Notes under the pieces: model-generated | What the model saw: the letters and a program-made list of their open reading frames with translations, nothing else | Told to the model about the DNA's origin: nothing | Database searches by the model: none | Made by a program: the position numbers and the translations under genes | Shown here: positions 14,165 to 22,649 of the stretch, piece after piece | Layout of the letters: each line of letters starts with the position of its first letter | Numbering within the stretch: the stretch's first letter is position 1 | NCBI GenBank assembly: GCA_031267615.1 | Contig: JAIRYM010000001.1 | Location: forward strand, 1 to 34,046 | Reading direction: 5' to 3' | Length of the DNA stretch: 34,046 nt | Source: Dysgonamonadaceae bacterium | GTDB lineage: Bacteria; Bacteroidota; Bacteroidia; Bacteroidales; Azobacteroidaceae

Positions 14165-15901
14165 ATGAAATCGGTCTGTACACTATTACTACTGTTCGTT
14201 TCTGTATGCTCTTACGCCGTCCCTTCACGTCCAATACTTTCTAAAATTACATTGTCAGACGGTAGCGTCATAAGCGTCTATCTTCGCGGCGATGAAACGC
14301 TACGCTGGATGGAATCGACAGACGGACGGACGCTTATGTATGATAAGGATGGTTGTGCAGTTTATGCGAGCCTTGATGAGATAAAGGCAACGAAAGTGCA
14401 ACGCGCTGCGAGAAATATTCAGCCTCAACAAAAAACAAAATTCAGAGCGCCCGGAGGCGAATCATCTCAAACAGTCAATGCTTTGGTTTTGCTTATTGGT
14501 TATTCAGACTTGCCTTTTTCCAAATCAAAAGCAGATTTTGATATGCTGTTTAATCAGGTTGGATACAGCGAAAACGGCGCTTTGGGCAGTGTTCGCGATT
14601 TTTACCTTGAAGATTCATACGGACAGTTTGACGTGAACTTTACGGTAGCCGGTCCATTTACCGCTGCAAATACGATGAAATATTACGGCGAAGATATTAG
14701 CGGCAACGATGCGCACGTTCTCAATCTTGTCAAAGAAGCGGTTATTTTTGCTTCTAATGCTGGCATTGACTTTACGCAATTCGACAATGACAGCGACGGT
14801 TATCTTGACAATATACACGTTGTTTATGCAGGTCATGGACAGGAAAACGGTGGTGTTTCTACCGATGCAATCTGGGCACATACCGGCTATTTTGACCAAA
14901 GTGAAGACTTTCCGATTGACGGCAAAATATTATGGCATTATTCCTGCGCTTCCGAACTGCGAGGAAGTTCAAACTCTACGATCAACACTATCGGCGTGCA
15001 TACTCATGAACTCGGGCATAATATGTTTTACGCTCCGGATTTTTACGATGCAAACGGTACTATTGGCGGCTCCTATTTAGGAACAGGGTACTGGGATTTA
15101 ATGTCAAGCGGTTCGTGGAACGGTCCGGATAAAAATGGTTCATGTCCGGCGCATACTAATATGTATCAGAAAATTGTAAACGGTTGGGTTAATCCTGTGG
15201 AATTGACAGGAACACAGACCATTGTTGATATGTTAAATTCATCTGAAAACCCTGTTGCATACGTTGTGAAAACGCCTGTCGAAAATGATTATTATGTACT
15301 CGAAAATCGTCAGAAAATTGGTTTCGATTCAAATATTCCCGGACACGGACTTTTGATTTATCACGCAAGTCTGACAGATGACAATATTATAAAAAATACG
15401 GTAAACAACACTCATCCGCAAAAAATGTATCCTGTCTGTGCCTCTGCAAACGGTAATCCTGGCAATTCTTACTCTTCTTACGGAAAGATAGACTCTGATG
15501 GCTGTCCTTTCCCCGGTTATTTCGGTATTACCGAGTTTACTGCCGAAACTTTACCTTCGTTTATTGCGTGGAACGGACTAAGTGCTAACGGCAAACTTGT
15601 CGATATTACCGAAAACAGCGAATTGATTTCTTTCAACTTCGTAAATATGGCAGATGATATCAGGTTTCTTCCCAACAGTGAAATCGCCATTTATCCCAAC
15701 CCTTTGAAACGTGGCGAATGTCTGAATTTCGACATACAGTCCGACAGAGCAAATCTCGCTGTTTATTCGCTTGCGGGTATACAAATCAGCGAAGAAGTCA
15801 TTAGTAACGGAAGCCATACAATAAATTTGCCGACAGGAGTCTATCTGCTGAAACTTACTGAAAACGGAAACATAAAAACGAGTAAACTTGTAGTGCAGTA
15901 A
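14165..15901 (+). CDS. Secreted M6-family metalloprotease with type IX secretion C-terminal sorting domain
   Basis: 578 aa. A signal peptide (MKSVCTLLLLFVSVCSYA) is followed by a propeptide-like region to about residue 100. The M6 (immune inhibitor A-like) catalytic domain shows DNDSDGYLDNIHVVYAGHG and the zinc motif HELGH (His281, Glu282, His285) followed by PD at 291-292, with a downstream YWDLMSSGSWNG Met-turn. The last about 80 residues (IAIYPNPLKRGECLNFD, AVYSLAGIQISEE, LPTGVYLLKLTENG, KTSKLVVQ) are a type A sorting signal of the type IX secretion system. It is expected to be exported to the cell surface or medium to digest proteins. It converges on kbl with a 3-bp gap. Confidence 0.93.
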   Translation: MKSVCTLLLLFVSVCSYAVPSRPILSKITLSDGSVISVYLRGDETLRWMESTDGRTLMYDKDGCAVYASLDEIKATKVQRAARNIQPQQKTKFRAPGGESSQTVNALVLLIGYSDLPFSKSKADFDMLFNQVGYSENGALGSVRDFYLEDSYGQFDVNFTVAGPFTAANTMKYYGEDISGNDAHVLNLVKEAVIFASNAGIDFTQFDNDSDGYLDNIHVVYAGHGQENGGVSTDAIWAHTGYFDQSEDFPIDGKILWHYSCASELRGSSNSTINTIGVHTHELGHNMFYAPDFYDANGTIGGSYLGTGYWDLMSSGSWNGPDKNGSCPAHTNMYQKIVNGWVNPVELTGTQTIVDMLNSSENPVAYVVKTPVENDYYVLENRQKIGFDSNIPGHGLLIYHASLTDDNIIKNTVNNTHPQKMYPVCASANGNPGNSYSSYGKIDSDGCPFPGYFGITEFTAETLPSFIAWNGLSANGKLVDITENSELISFNFVNMADDIRFLPNSEIAIYPNPLKRGECLNFDIQSDRANLAVYSLAGIQISEEVISNGSHTINLPTGVYLLKLTENGNIKTSKLVVQ

Positions 15902-15904
15902 AGT

Positions 15905-17092
15905 TTACTGTATCACTCCGTATTTCCTTCCTGTTTTGATGAATGCGTCAATACATCTGTCCAAATGTTCATGCTCGTGCGCTGCCGAAATTTGAACACG
16001 GATTCGAGCCTGCTTTTGTGGTACAACAGGGTAATAAAAACCAGTAACGTAAATACCTTCTTTCATCAGCGCATCGGCCATACACTGCGACAGGCGAGCG
16101 TCATAAAGCATCACAGCGCAAATAGCGGATTCAGTCGGTTTGATGTCAAATCCCGCTTCTTTCATTTTACATACGAAGTATTCGGTGTTTGTGTGCAATT
16201 TGTCTTGTAAATCGTTTGACGACTGCATAATGCGGAATGCTTCTATACCTGCTGCCGCAACCATTGGCGGGATTGAATTTGAGAAAAGATATGGGCGCGA
16301 ACGTTGACGCAGCATTTCTATAATCTCTTTTTTGCCTGTAGTAAAACCGCCGATTGCGCCGCCAAACGCTTTTCCGAGCGTGCCTGTGATGATTTCTATT
16401 TTGCCTCGAAGATCGAACCGTTCTGTAACACCGCGTCCTGTTCGCCCAACTACGCCTGCCGAGTGCGATTCGTCAATCATTACCATAGCACTGTATTTTT
16501 CCGCTAACTCGTAAATTTTGTCAAGTGGAGCAACATTGCCGTCCATAGAAAAAACGCCGTCGGTTACTATAAGGCGAAAACGACAGTCGATGGCTTCACA
16601 AAGCTGGTTTTCCAAATCTTCCATATCGGCGTTGCCATAGCGAAAACGTCGTGCTTTGCAAAGCCGTATTCCATCAATTATTGATGCATGATTGAGTGCA
16701 TCGGAAATGATGCCGTCACGCTCTGACAAAAGAGGTTCAAAGACGCCTCCATTAGCATCGAAACAGGCTGCATAAAGGATAGTATCTTCCGTTTCGAAAA
16801 AATTTGCAATTTTCTGTTCGAGTTCTTTGTGTAAATCTTGCGTACCGCAGATAAAACGAACTGATGACATACCGTAGCCACGCTCGTCGAGCGCACGTTT
16901 GGCAGCGGCTATCAATTGCTGGTTGTTTGCAAGTCCTAGGTAATTATTTGCGCAGAAATTAAGCGCCGTTTCGCCTCTTACGTTGATTACGGCGCCCTGA
17001 GGGGAAGTTATTTCGCGTTCGAATTTCCACAATCCTGCCCTTTGTAAGTCTTCTTTTTCAAATTCAAGATGGCTTTGAAAATCGTTGTACAT
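15905..17092 (-). CDS. kbl: Glycine C-acetyltransferase (2-amino-3-ketobutyrate CoA ligase)
   Basis: 395 aa, the usual length. A class II PLP enzyme of the alpha-oxoamine synthase family: NFCANNYLGLANN, GMSSVRFICGTQDLHKELE, DALNHASIIDGIRLC, VTDGVFSMDGNVAPL, MIDESHSAG and the PLP lysine in TGTLGKAFGGA (Lys241). It splits 2-amino-3-ketobutyrate with CoA into glycine and acetyl-CoA in threonine breakdown. The related enzymes BioF and serine palmitoyltransferase are the alternatives; the wording matches KBL best. No threonine dehydrogenase is adjacent. Confidence 0.92.
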   Translation of the reverse strand: MYNDFQSHLEFEKEDLQRAGLWKFEREITSPQGAVINVRGETALNFCANNYLGLANNQQLIAAAKRALDERGYGMSSVRFICGTQDLHKELEQKIANFFETEDTILYAACFDANGGVFEPLLSERDGIISDALNHASIIDGIRLCKARRFRYGNADMEDLENQLCEAIDCRFRLIVTDGVFSMDGNVAPLDKIYELAEKYSAMVMIDESHSAGVVGRTGRGVTERFDLRGKIEIITGTLGKAFGGAIGGFTTGKKEIIEMLRQRSRPYLFSNSIPPMVAAAGIEAFRIMQSSNDLQDKLHTNTEYFVCKMKEAGFDIKPTESAICAVMLYDARLSQCMADALMKEGIYVTGFYYPVVPQKQARIRVQISAAHEHEHLDRCIDAFIKTGRKYGVIQ

Positions 17093-17118
17093 AAATATAA
17101 TAATTTTTTCAATGACCG

Positions 17119-17126
17119 CAAAGGTA
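17119..17126 (-). promoter_or_regulatory. -7 box of kbl
   Basis: TACCTTTG on the minus strand, 26 bp before the ATG. Confidence 0.6.
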
Positions 17127-17188
17127 CAATTTTTCCCAGGATAATTTATATTTGATTTCGCAACATCACATTATTTAATTTTTTTTTT

Positions 17189-17196
17189 TACCTTTG
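17189..17196 (+). promoter_or_regulatory. -7 box of the DUF2723-deacetylase operon
   Basis: TACCTTTG after a T-rich stretch, 45 bp before the ATG at 17242. Confidence 0.6.
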
Positions 17197-17241
17197 CGGT
17201 TTAATTATAAATGAAGCTGTTGTACAAAAGCAATTTGAAGT

Positions 17242-20200
17242 ATGAAGAAATACCATTTGTGGAACAATATTACCGGCTGGGCAGTGTTTGCTATAGCCAC
17301 CGTAACGTACCTTTTAACGATTGAGCCGACAGCAAGCCTCTGGGACTGCGGCGAATTTATTGCATCTGCATATAAACTAGAAGTAGGACATCCTCCCGGA
17401 AGTCCGATTTTTATGATGGTGGCAAACTTGTTTACACAATTTGTTTCCGACCCTTTGCTCAAACCGATGATGGTGAACTCAATGTCGGCTATTTTCAGTG
17501 CATTGACTATACTGTTCCTGTTCTGGACAATTACTCATTTAGTAAAGAAACTGCTTGTCAGTAACAAGGACAAAATCTCGTTGTCGCAGGTTATTACCGT
17601 ACTTGCATGCGGCGCAGTTGGTGCTCTCGCTTACACGTTTTCCGACACTTTTTGGTTTTCTGCAGTCGAAGGCGAAGTCTATGCTTTTTCTTCACTGATG
17701 ACGGCGATAGTTGTCTGGCTGATTCTTAAATGGGAAGATGTTGCCGACGAACCTCACGCAGACAGATGGCTTATTTTGATTGCCTATTTGATGGGTATTT
17801 CAATCGCGGTACACTTGCTTAATCTGCTGTGTATACCTGCCATAGTGCTTGTTTATTACTTTAAAAAATATCCCAATGCCAGTCTCAAAGGCTCAATACT
17901 CGCACTTGTTGTTTCTTTTGTACTTGTAGCGGTTTTGCTTTTTGGTATTATTCAAGGCGTTGTGAAAGTGGCAGGCTGGTTTGAACTGCTGACGGTAAAT
18001 ACGCTTGGAATGCCCTATAACAGCGGCGTTGCGATATATATTATCTTCGTTGCTGCAGTTTTGATTTGGGGAATATGGGAAACTATGCAACGAAAAGAAA
18101 ATCCTGTCAGAATAAAGATAGCATTTATACTTGGCGTTACATTGCTCGGTATTCCGTTTTTGGGCAACAGTCCATGGCTCGGCATACTGATTTTAACAGG
18201 TTTAAGCCTTTATTTCTTTTCCTGCAAACGTATTAATACTGTAGTTCTTAACTCAATACTTATAGGGTTGCTCGTTATCACGACAGGTTATTCATCATAC
18301 GCACTGATTATGATTCGTTCTGCTGCTAATGCGCCGATGGACGAAAATTCACCGCAGGATATTTTCACATTGAGGACATATCTTTCCCGCGAACAATATG
18401 GCGACACGCCGTTGATTTACGGACAGACCTACGCTTCAGAACGAAAATATGATGAAAAGGGTTATCCTGTAAAGAAAGACGAAGGGCCTGTATGGACGAG
18501 GATTGACAAGCAAAATCCATCAGACAGAGACAGATATTATGAGTCGATGAGGAAAGAAAAATGGGAATTTCGCGATGAACTTAATACTCTCTTCCCACGT
18601 ATGTACAGCCAACAGCCAGAACATATTTCGGCTTACAAATCGTGGGCTGACATAAAAGGTAAGCGTGTCAGGTTTACAGACCCAAGTGGCGAGCCGAAAA
18701 TTGTAATTAAACCGACCTTTATTGAAAACATCCGCTTTTTTCTCAATTATCAGGTTAATTTTATGTATCTCCGCTATTTTATGTGGAACTTTTCAGGACG
18801 CCAGAACGATATTCAAGGACACGGCGAAGTGTCGAACGGCAACTGGATAACAGGCTTCAAGTTTATCGACAAATATCTTGCAGGACCACAGGACAATATG
18901 CCTGACTTTATTGCTAAAAACAAAGGACACAACGTTTATTATATGCTACCGCTGATTCTCGGTATTATGGGAATCATTTTTCAACTTTCGAAAGGAAGAA
19001 AAGGCAAAGAAGGATTTTGGATAATTTTTCTGCTGTTCTTTATGACAGGCATGGCTATTGTAGTTTATCTGAATCAGACGCCATATCAGCCACGCGAGAG
19101 AGATTACGCTTATGCTGGCTCCTTTTATGCCTTCTGTATATGGATTGGTATCGGTGTGGCATACACTGTTCGACTGCTGGAAAAATATTTGAAACAGCAA
19201 ACTCTTCCCGCATCTGTTGCCGGCGGAATGTTATGTCTGCTTGTACCTTTACAGATGGTTTCACAAACCTGGGATGACCACGACCGCTCGCGCCGCTATA
19301 CCACTCGCGATTTTGGATATAACTATCTCACAACCTGCGAACCGAACGCCGTGATTTTCACTATGGGCGACAACGACACTTTCCCCCTTTGGTATGCACA
19401 GGAAGTAGAAGGATACCGTACCGATGTGCGTGTCTGCAACCTTTCCTATCTGCAAACAGACTGGTATATTGACCAGATGAAGCGTCAGGCTTACGAATCC
19501 GAAGCTCTGCCAATATCCTGGACACGCTCGGAATATGTTCAGGGGAAACACGATGTAGCATATATCCTGCCGGTTACAGATGAACCCTGGGACGTTGCCC
19601 GCGCTCTTGCAAGAGTCAAGTCGGACGACAAACGCACAAAAAGAATACCAAACTATTCTGTTGAAATAGATAATATTCCAACAGAAATGCTGACGTTGCC
19701 GATCAATCGTCAGGCTGTGATAGAATCAGGAACCGTCAAGCCGGAAAACGCAGATAAAATTGTCGATACCATGTTTATTGATCTTGGCGAAATTAAAGAC
19801 ACCAGCGGAAGAGTCGTTACAGGCAGCAAATCACACCTGGGTAAAGAAGAAATGATGGTATTGGACATGCTGAGCAATAATCGCGACTGGAAGCGTCCGT
19901 TCTATTACGCAATAACAGTATCGAGAGACGAATACATACGCCTCGACAGCTATTTCCGTCAAGACGGCGTCGCATACCGTATAGTACCCTACCTTACAGA
20001 CTCCAGTGAAACAAGATACGACACGGATATCCTGTGGGATAACCTGATGAACAAATACCGCTGGGGCAATCTGGAACAGAAAGGACTGTATGTCGATGAA
20101 AACACTGCACGGCTGGCAAAAACATTTCGTACACAGTTCGGAACGCTCGGCAAACGCCTGATAGAAGACGGCAAGCCCGAAAAAGCAATTGAAGCCATGG

Positions 20201-20541
20201 ATTATGCCCTGAAATCAATCCCTTCTCATAATGTGCCGCTGGATTACATGTCTGTTGGTGAAATTGCAAAAACATATTTGCTCGCAGGTGACACCGAGAA
20301 AGCAAAAGCTGTTTACGACGAACTGACGGAATCTACCATTCGCGAACTTGACTGGTATTCAAGATTAAGCAGAAGAAAATACGCATCCGCAATGCGAGAC
20401 GTCTATCAAGCAATGTATACTCTTGAAAGACTGATCAAAGATTTCTATGTGACTGCCGATCAGACCAGAGCAGAAGAACTGTCTCGATACCTGTATAAAT
20501 ATAACAGTCAGTTTGAACAGGCAAGCGGAAGAAACCAGTAA
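17242..20541 (+). CDS. DUF2723-family multi-pass membrane protein (TMEM260-like, probable O-glycosyltransferase)
   Basis: 1099 aa. The N-terminus carries the DUF2723 signature: TIEPTASLWDCGEFIASAYKLEVGHPPGSP, with the acidic D/E pair expected in GT-C enzymes. About a dozen transmembrane helices follow to residue about 690, with a long extracytoplasmic insert (about 380-560) between them. A soluble C-terminal part (NYLTTCEPNAVIFTMGDNDTFPLWYAQ onward) ends in TPR-like helices (AIEAMDYALKSIP, AGDTEKAKAVYDELTE). Families related to human TMEM260 transfer mannose to protein Ser/Thr, so a role in Bacteroidota O-glycosylation or envelope glycan assembly is plausible but unproven. It is followed after 7 bp by a polysaccharide deacetylase. 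Confidence 0.88.
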   Translation: MKKYHLWNNITGWAVFAIATVTYLLTIEPTASLWDCGEFIASAYKLEVGHPPGSPIFMMVANLFTQFVSDPLLKPMMVNSMSAIFSALTILFLFWTITHLVKKLLVSNKDKISLSQVITVLACGAVGALAYTFSDTFWFSAVEGEVYAFSSLMTAIVVWLILKWEDVADEPHADRWLILIAYLMGISIAVHLLNLLCIPAIVLVYYFKKYPNASLKGSILALVVSFVLVAVLLFGIIQGVVKVAGWFELLTVNTLGMPYNSGVAIYIIFVAAVLIWGIWETMQRKENPVRIKIAFILGVTLLGIPFLGNSPWLGILILTGLSLYFFSCKRINTVVLNSILIGLLVITTGYSSYALIMIRSAANAPMDENSPQDIFTLRTYLSREQYGDTPLIYGQTYASERKYDEKGYPVKKDEGPVWTRIDKQNPSDRDRYYESMRKEKWEFRDELNTLFPRMYSQQPEHISAYKSWADIKGKRVRFTDPSGEPKIVIKPTFIENIRFFLNYQVNFMYLRYFMWNFSGRQNDIQGHGEVSNGNWITGFKFIDKYLAGPQDNMPDFIAKNKGHNVYYMLPLILGIMGIIFQLSKGRKGKEGFWIIFLLFFMTGMAIVVYLNQTPYQPRERDYAYAGSFYAFCIWIGIGVAYTVRLLEKYLKQQTLPASVAGGMLCLLVPLQMVSQTWDDHDRSRRYTTRDFGYNYLTTCEPNAVIFTMGDNDTFPLWYAQEVEGYRTDVRVCNLSYLQTDWYIDQMKRQAYESEALPISWTRSEYVQGKHDVAYILPVTDEPWDVARALARVKSDDKRTKRIPNYSVEIDNIPTEMLTLPINRQAVIESGTVKPENADKIVDTMFIDLGEIKDTSGRVVTGSKSHLGKEEMMVLDMLSNNRDWKRPFYYAITVSRDEYIRLDSYFRQDGVAYRIVPYLTDSSETRYDTDILWDNLMNKYRWGNLEQKGLYVDENTARLAKTFRTQFGTLGKRLIEDGKPEKAIEAMDYALKSIPSHNVPLDYMSVGEIAKTYLLAGDTEKAKAVYDELTESTIRELDWYSRLSRRKYASAMRDVYQAMYTLERLIKDFYVTADQTRAEELSRYLYKYNSQFEQASGRNQ

Positions 20542-20548
20542 AAAACCC

Positions 20549-21160
20549 ATGTTCATAGAAAGTCCCCCGAAAATCTACCGTCTCCTTTTCCGAGGCGCAC
20601 ACTGGCGGATTAAAACCGGAGAAAAAACCGTTTATCTGACCTTCGACGACGGACCAGTCCCTGAAATTACTCCCTGGGTGCTTGACATACTCGACCGATA
20701 CGGTATAAAGGCTACCTTTTTTTGTGTTGGCGCCAATGTCTGCAAACACCCCGACATATACAAAATGATTCTTGACCGCGGACACGCTGTCGGAAATCAC
20801 ACTTTTCATCATCTACAGGGATTAAAAGTAAATACCTCAACTTATCTTAGCGATATAGCGCAGGCAGCAGATTATATCGACAGTACTTTGTTTCGCCCGC
20901 CGCACGGACATATTCGCTTTCCTCAGTTTCATGCTGTTCGCAAGCAATACAAAATAATTCTCTGGGATGTTGTAACGCGTGACTACAGTCATCTTAAGAC
21001 TGCGGAAGATGTGTTCTGCAATGTGAAACAATATACTCGCGACGGATCTATTATCGTGTTTCATGACTCTATCAAAGCGGGAGATAGAATGAAACTGTCC
21101 CTGCCGGTCTGCATCGACTGGCTTATTGATCAGGGTTATGCTTTCCGTAAGATTGAATAA
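20549..21160 (+). CDS. Polysaccharide deacetylase (NodB domain, CE4 family)
   Basis: 203 aa from ATG 20549, 7 bp after the preceding stop. The CE4 motifs are present: TFDDGP at residues 31-36 with the catalytic and metal Asp pair, HTFHH (His84, His88) for metal binding, RPPHGH for motif 3, WDVVTRDY for motif 4 and IVFHDS for motif 5. There is no signal peptide. By family it removes N- or O-acetyl groups from peptidoglycan, chitin-like or capsule sugars. Cotranscription with the DUF2723 gene suggests work on the same envelope glycan. Confidence 0.92.
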   Translation: MFIESPPKIYRLLFRGAHWRIKTGEKTVYLTFDDGPVPEITPWVLDILDRYGIKATFFCVGANVCKHPDIYKMILDRGHAVGNHTFHHLQGLKVNTSTYLSDIAQAADYIDSTLFRPPHGHIRFPQFHAVRKQYKIILWDVVTRDYSHLKTAEDVFCNVKQYTRDGSIIVFHDSIKAGDRMKLSLPVCIDWLIDQGYAFRKIE

Positions 21161-21206
21161 AAGTTATAATCATCGCATGAGGATGATCTGCTGACTTTTT
21201 TGGAAT

Positions 21207-21242
21207 AGGGGGAATGTACATTGCTTTCCCCTGTTTTTTTTT
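21207..21242 (+). terminator. Terminator after the polysaccharide deacetylase
   Basis: AGGGGGAA (21207-21214) pairs with TTTCCCCT (21225-21232) apart from one mismatch, followed by a run of T. It also sits just beyond the 3' end of the opposing gene at 21262. Confidence 0.7.
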
Positions 21243-21261
21243 GTCCTGTTACTGTTTATTG

Positions 21262-22218
21262 TTACACCCGCTTTATTATGAAGGAGATGGATTTTTTGCC
21301 TTTGTATGATCCGACGCCATGTATGGTGAGTGTCGCATTTCCTACTTCTACATTGTCGATGAATCTCAGGTTGTAGTCTTTGCCAATCTCGAGGCGTACG
21401 GTTTCTTCGTCTAATGGTTGTATGAATACTTCGGGCGTAGGTGTGACTGGGAGACCGGTGTAGTACTGTTCCGGTATCGAGACGATCTTGGATTTGGAAA
21501 GATTGTGACGGATACGGTGAAATTCTAAGTTCAGAATGTCTATCTCGGGATTCAGAAGGTTTATTATCGCTGCGAAGCCGGGGTCGGTCTTTGTTATGGC
21601 GTTGGCGTTTATGATTCTTGCGATTTCGTGGTAGATGGGCTCTATTTCTTTTTGGATCTGGTGAAATGTTTTGTCCGGCTTTGTATTGTAGTATTTGCCG
21701 CGACTGTTGAGCTTTGTTTTGAAGTCGATGTTTGCATTTTTCAACTCTGTTATCTGTGCTGAGATGGTGGGGGCGTACTGAAGTAACCATGTAACGTCGC
21801 TGCTGTATGGTCCTGCTAATTGTCGAAGGATGGATTCTATGTCGCCGATTTGTGATTGATATGGCTTGCGGTTTACATTACCGTATTTGTTTAGCATCAT
21901 GTATACGCGTTCTGCTGCAGCTGCGTTGGGGGCGCCGAAACTGTAGGTCTGACCTTTGACTAATATGCGAAGCGCGGTTAATGCTGTGTCTTGCCGTTTA
22001 TCGGCTTCCTTGATTTCTTTTGTTATTGGGGAGCGCCGCTGCCAGTCCATGATTGCTTTTTCTGTTTTTAACTTGTCTTCAAACTGCGGCTGAAGGTCGC
22101 CGAGTTTTGCTTTGACGGCTTCCGGACTTGCTGTGATTGCTTCGCTTGTGTGTGTTAAAAATCCGCAGTGTGCGTCGATTTTTAGTCTTCCAAATTGCAG
22201 TGGTCTTAATTGTTCCAT
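21262..22218 (-). CDS. DUF6261-like protein with a C-terminal Ig-like repeat
   Basis: 318 aa. Residues about 1-245 are helical and match, from memory, the DUF6261 pattern of Bacteroidota: a FGRLKIDAHCGFLT start, KEIKEADKRQDTALTALRILVKG, YGNVNRKPYQSQIGDIESIL, and a late NLEFHRIRHNL. The last about 70 residues (YYTGLPVTPTPEVFIQPL, LEIGKDYNLRFIDNVEVGNA, TLTIHGVGSYKGKKSISFII) are one copy of an Ig-like or MBG-type surface repeat, normally found in tandem on adhesins. No signal peptide is seen, which fits poorly with a surface domain. Function is unknown. The promoter at 22260-22291 drives it, and array 4 lies 222 bp upstream. Confidence 0.75.
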   Translation of the reverse strand: MEQLRPLQFGRLKIDAHCGFLTHTSEAITASPEAVKAKLGDLQPQFEDKLKTEKAIMDWQRRSPITKEIKEADKRQDTALTALRILVKGQTYSFGAPNAAAAERVYMMLNKYGNVNRKPYQSQIGDIESILRQLAGPYSSDVTWLLQYAPTISAQITELKNANIDFKTKLNSRGKYYNTKPDKTFHQIQKEIEPIYHEIARIINANAITKTDPGFAAIINLLNPEIDILNLEFHRIRHNLSKSKIVSIPEQYYTGLPVTPTPEVFIQPLDEETVRLEIGKDYNLRFIDNVEVGNATLTIHGVGSYKGKKSISFIIKRV

Positions 22219-22439
22219 ATTTTTTATTTTTTAGGAATTAATACTAAATTATTTTCATGCAAATTTACATACTGTTTTTTACTTTACCAAATTTTTTATT
22301 GTTTTTTCTTATTTTCTTATGTTTTTTCCTGTTTTTTTTACGATTTAATATTTTTTAACGTCGGTATTGTTGCTTGTTTATTGTTTGATATGTTTTTGAT
22401 GATGGTGTTTAAGATTTTTTTTCTTTGAATATATTTTAG
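22219..22439. other. T-rich intergenic stretch upstream of the DUF6261-like gene
   Basis: No gene is seen. The + strand is strongly thymine-rich with many runs of 5-8 T (22263-22440). It holds the minus-strand promoter at 22260-22291 and then leads into array 4. Confidence 0.6.
22260..22291 (-). promoter_or_regulatory. Promoter of the DUF6261-like gene
   Basis: On the minus strand TTTG (22291-22288) and TAAATTTG (22267-22260) are spaced 20 bp, 41 bp before the ATG at 22218. Confidence 0.65.
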
Positions 22440-22644
22440 GGTTCGGCGTATGATGTTTTTCTGCTGTACAAGTGTTGCACGTTCCGGCGTTCAATGTTTT
22501 TCTGCTGTGCAAGTGTTGCACGGTTCAGAGTTCAAGGTTTTTGTGCTGTGCAAGTGTTGCATATTCCGGCGTGCAATGTTTTTTTGCCGTAAAGATGTTG
22601 CACGGTTCAGAGTTCGATGTTTTTTTGCTGTGAGATTGTACATA
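22440..22644. repeat. Tandem array 4: five 41-bp units with a hyphenated dyad
   Basis: Five units of exactly 41 bp. Each has a GTTC(C/A)GGCGT or GTTCAGAGT-type start, a T5-7 run, GCTGT and a 15-bp dyad, perfect in unit 2 as GTGCAA-GTG-TTGCAC (22507-22521). Units 1 and 3 have one change in the dyad; units 4 and 5 are degenerate. Units 3 and 5 share the GGTTCAGAGT start and units 2 and 4 the TTCCGGCGT start, giving an 82-bp alternation. The array ends 5 bp from the ygiQ stop codon. Confidence 0.93.
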
Positions 22645-22649
22645 ATTAT

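Noticed and set aside
22440-22644. CRISPR array
   Set aside because: Units are contiguous with no unique spacers, the period is 41 bp, and no cas gene is present. The 21-bp arrays fail for the same reason.
22440-22644. Iteron-type replication origin
   Set aside because: Direct repeats with a dyad invite this idea, but there is no replication initiator gene nearby and the surroundings are chromosomal housekeeping genes.
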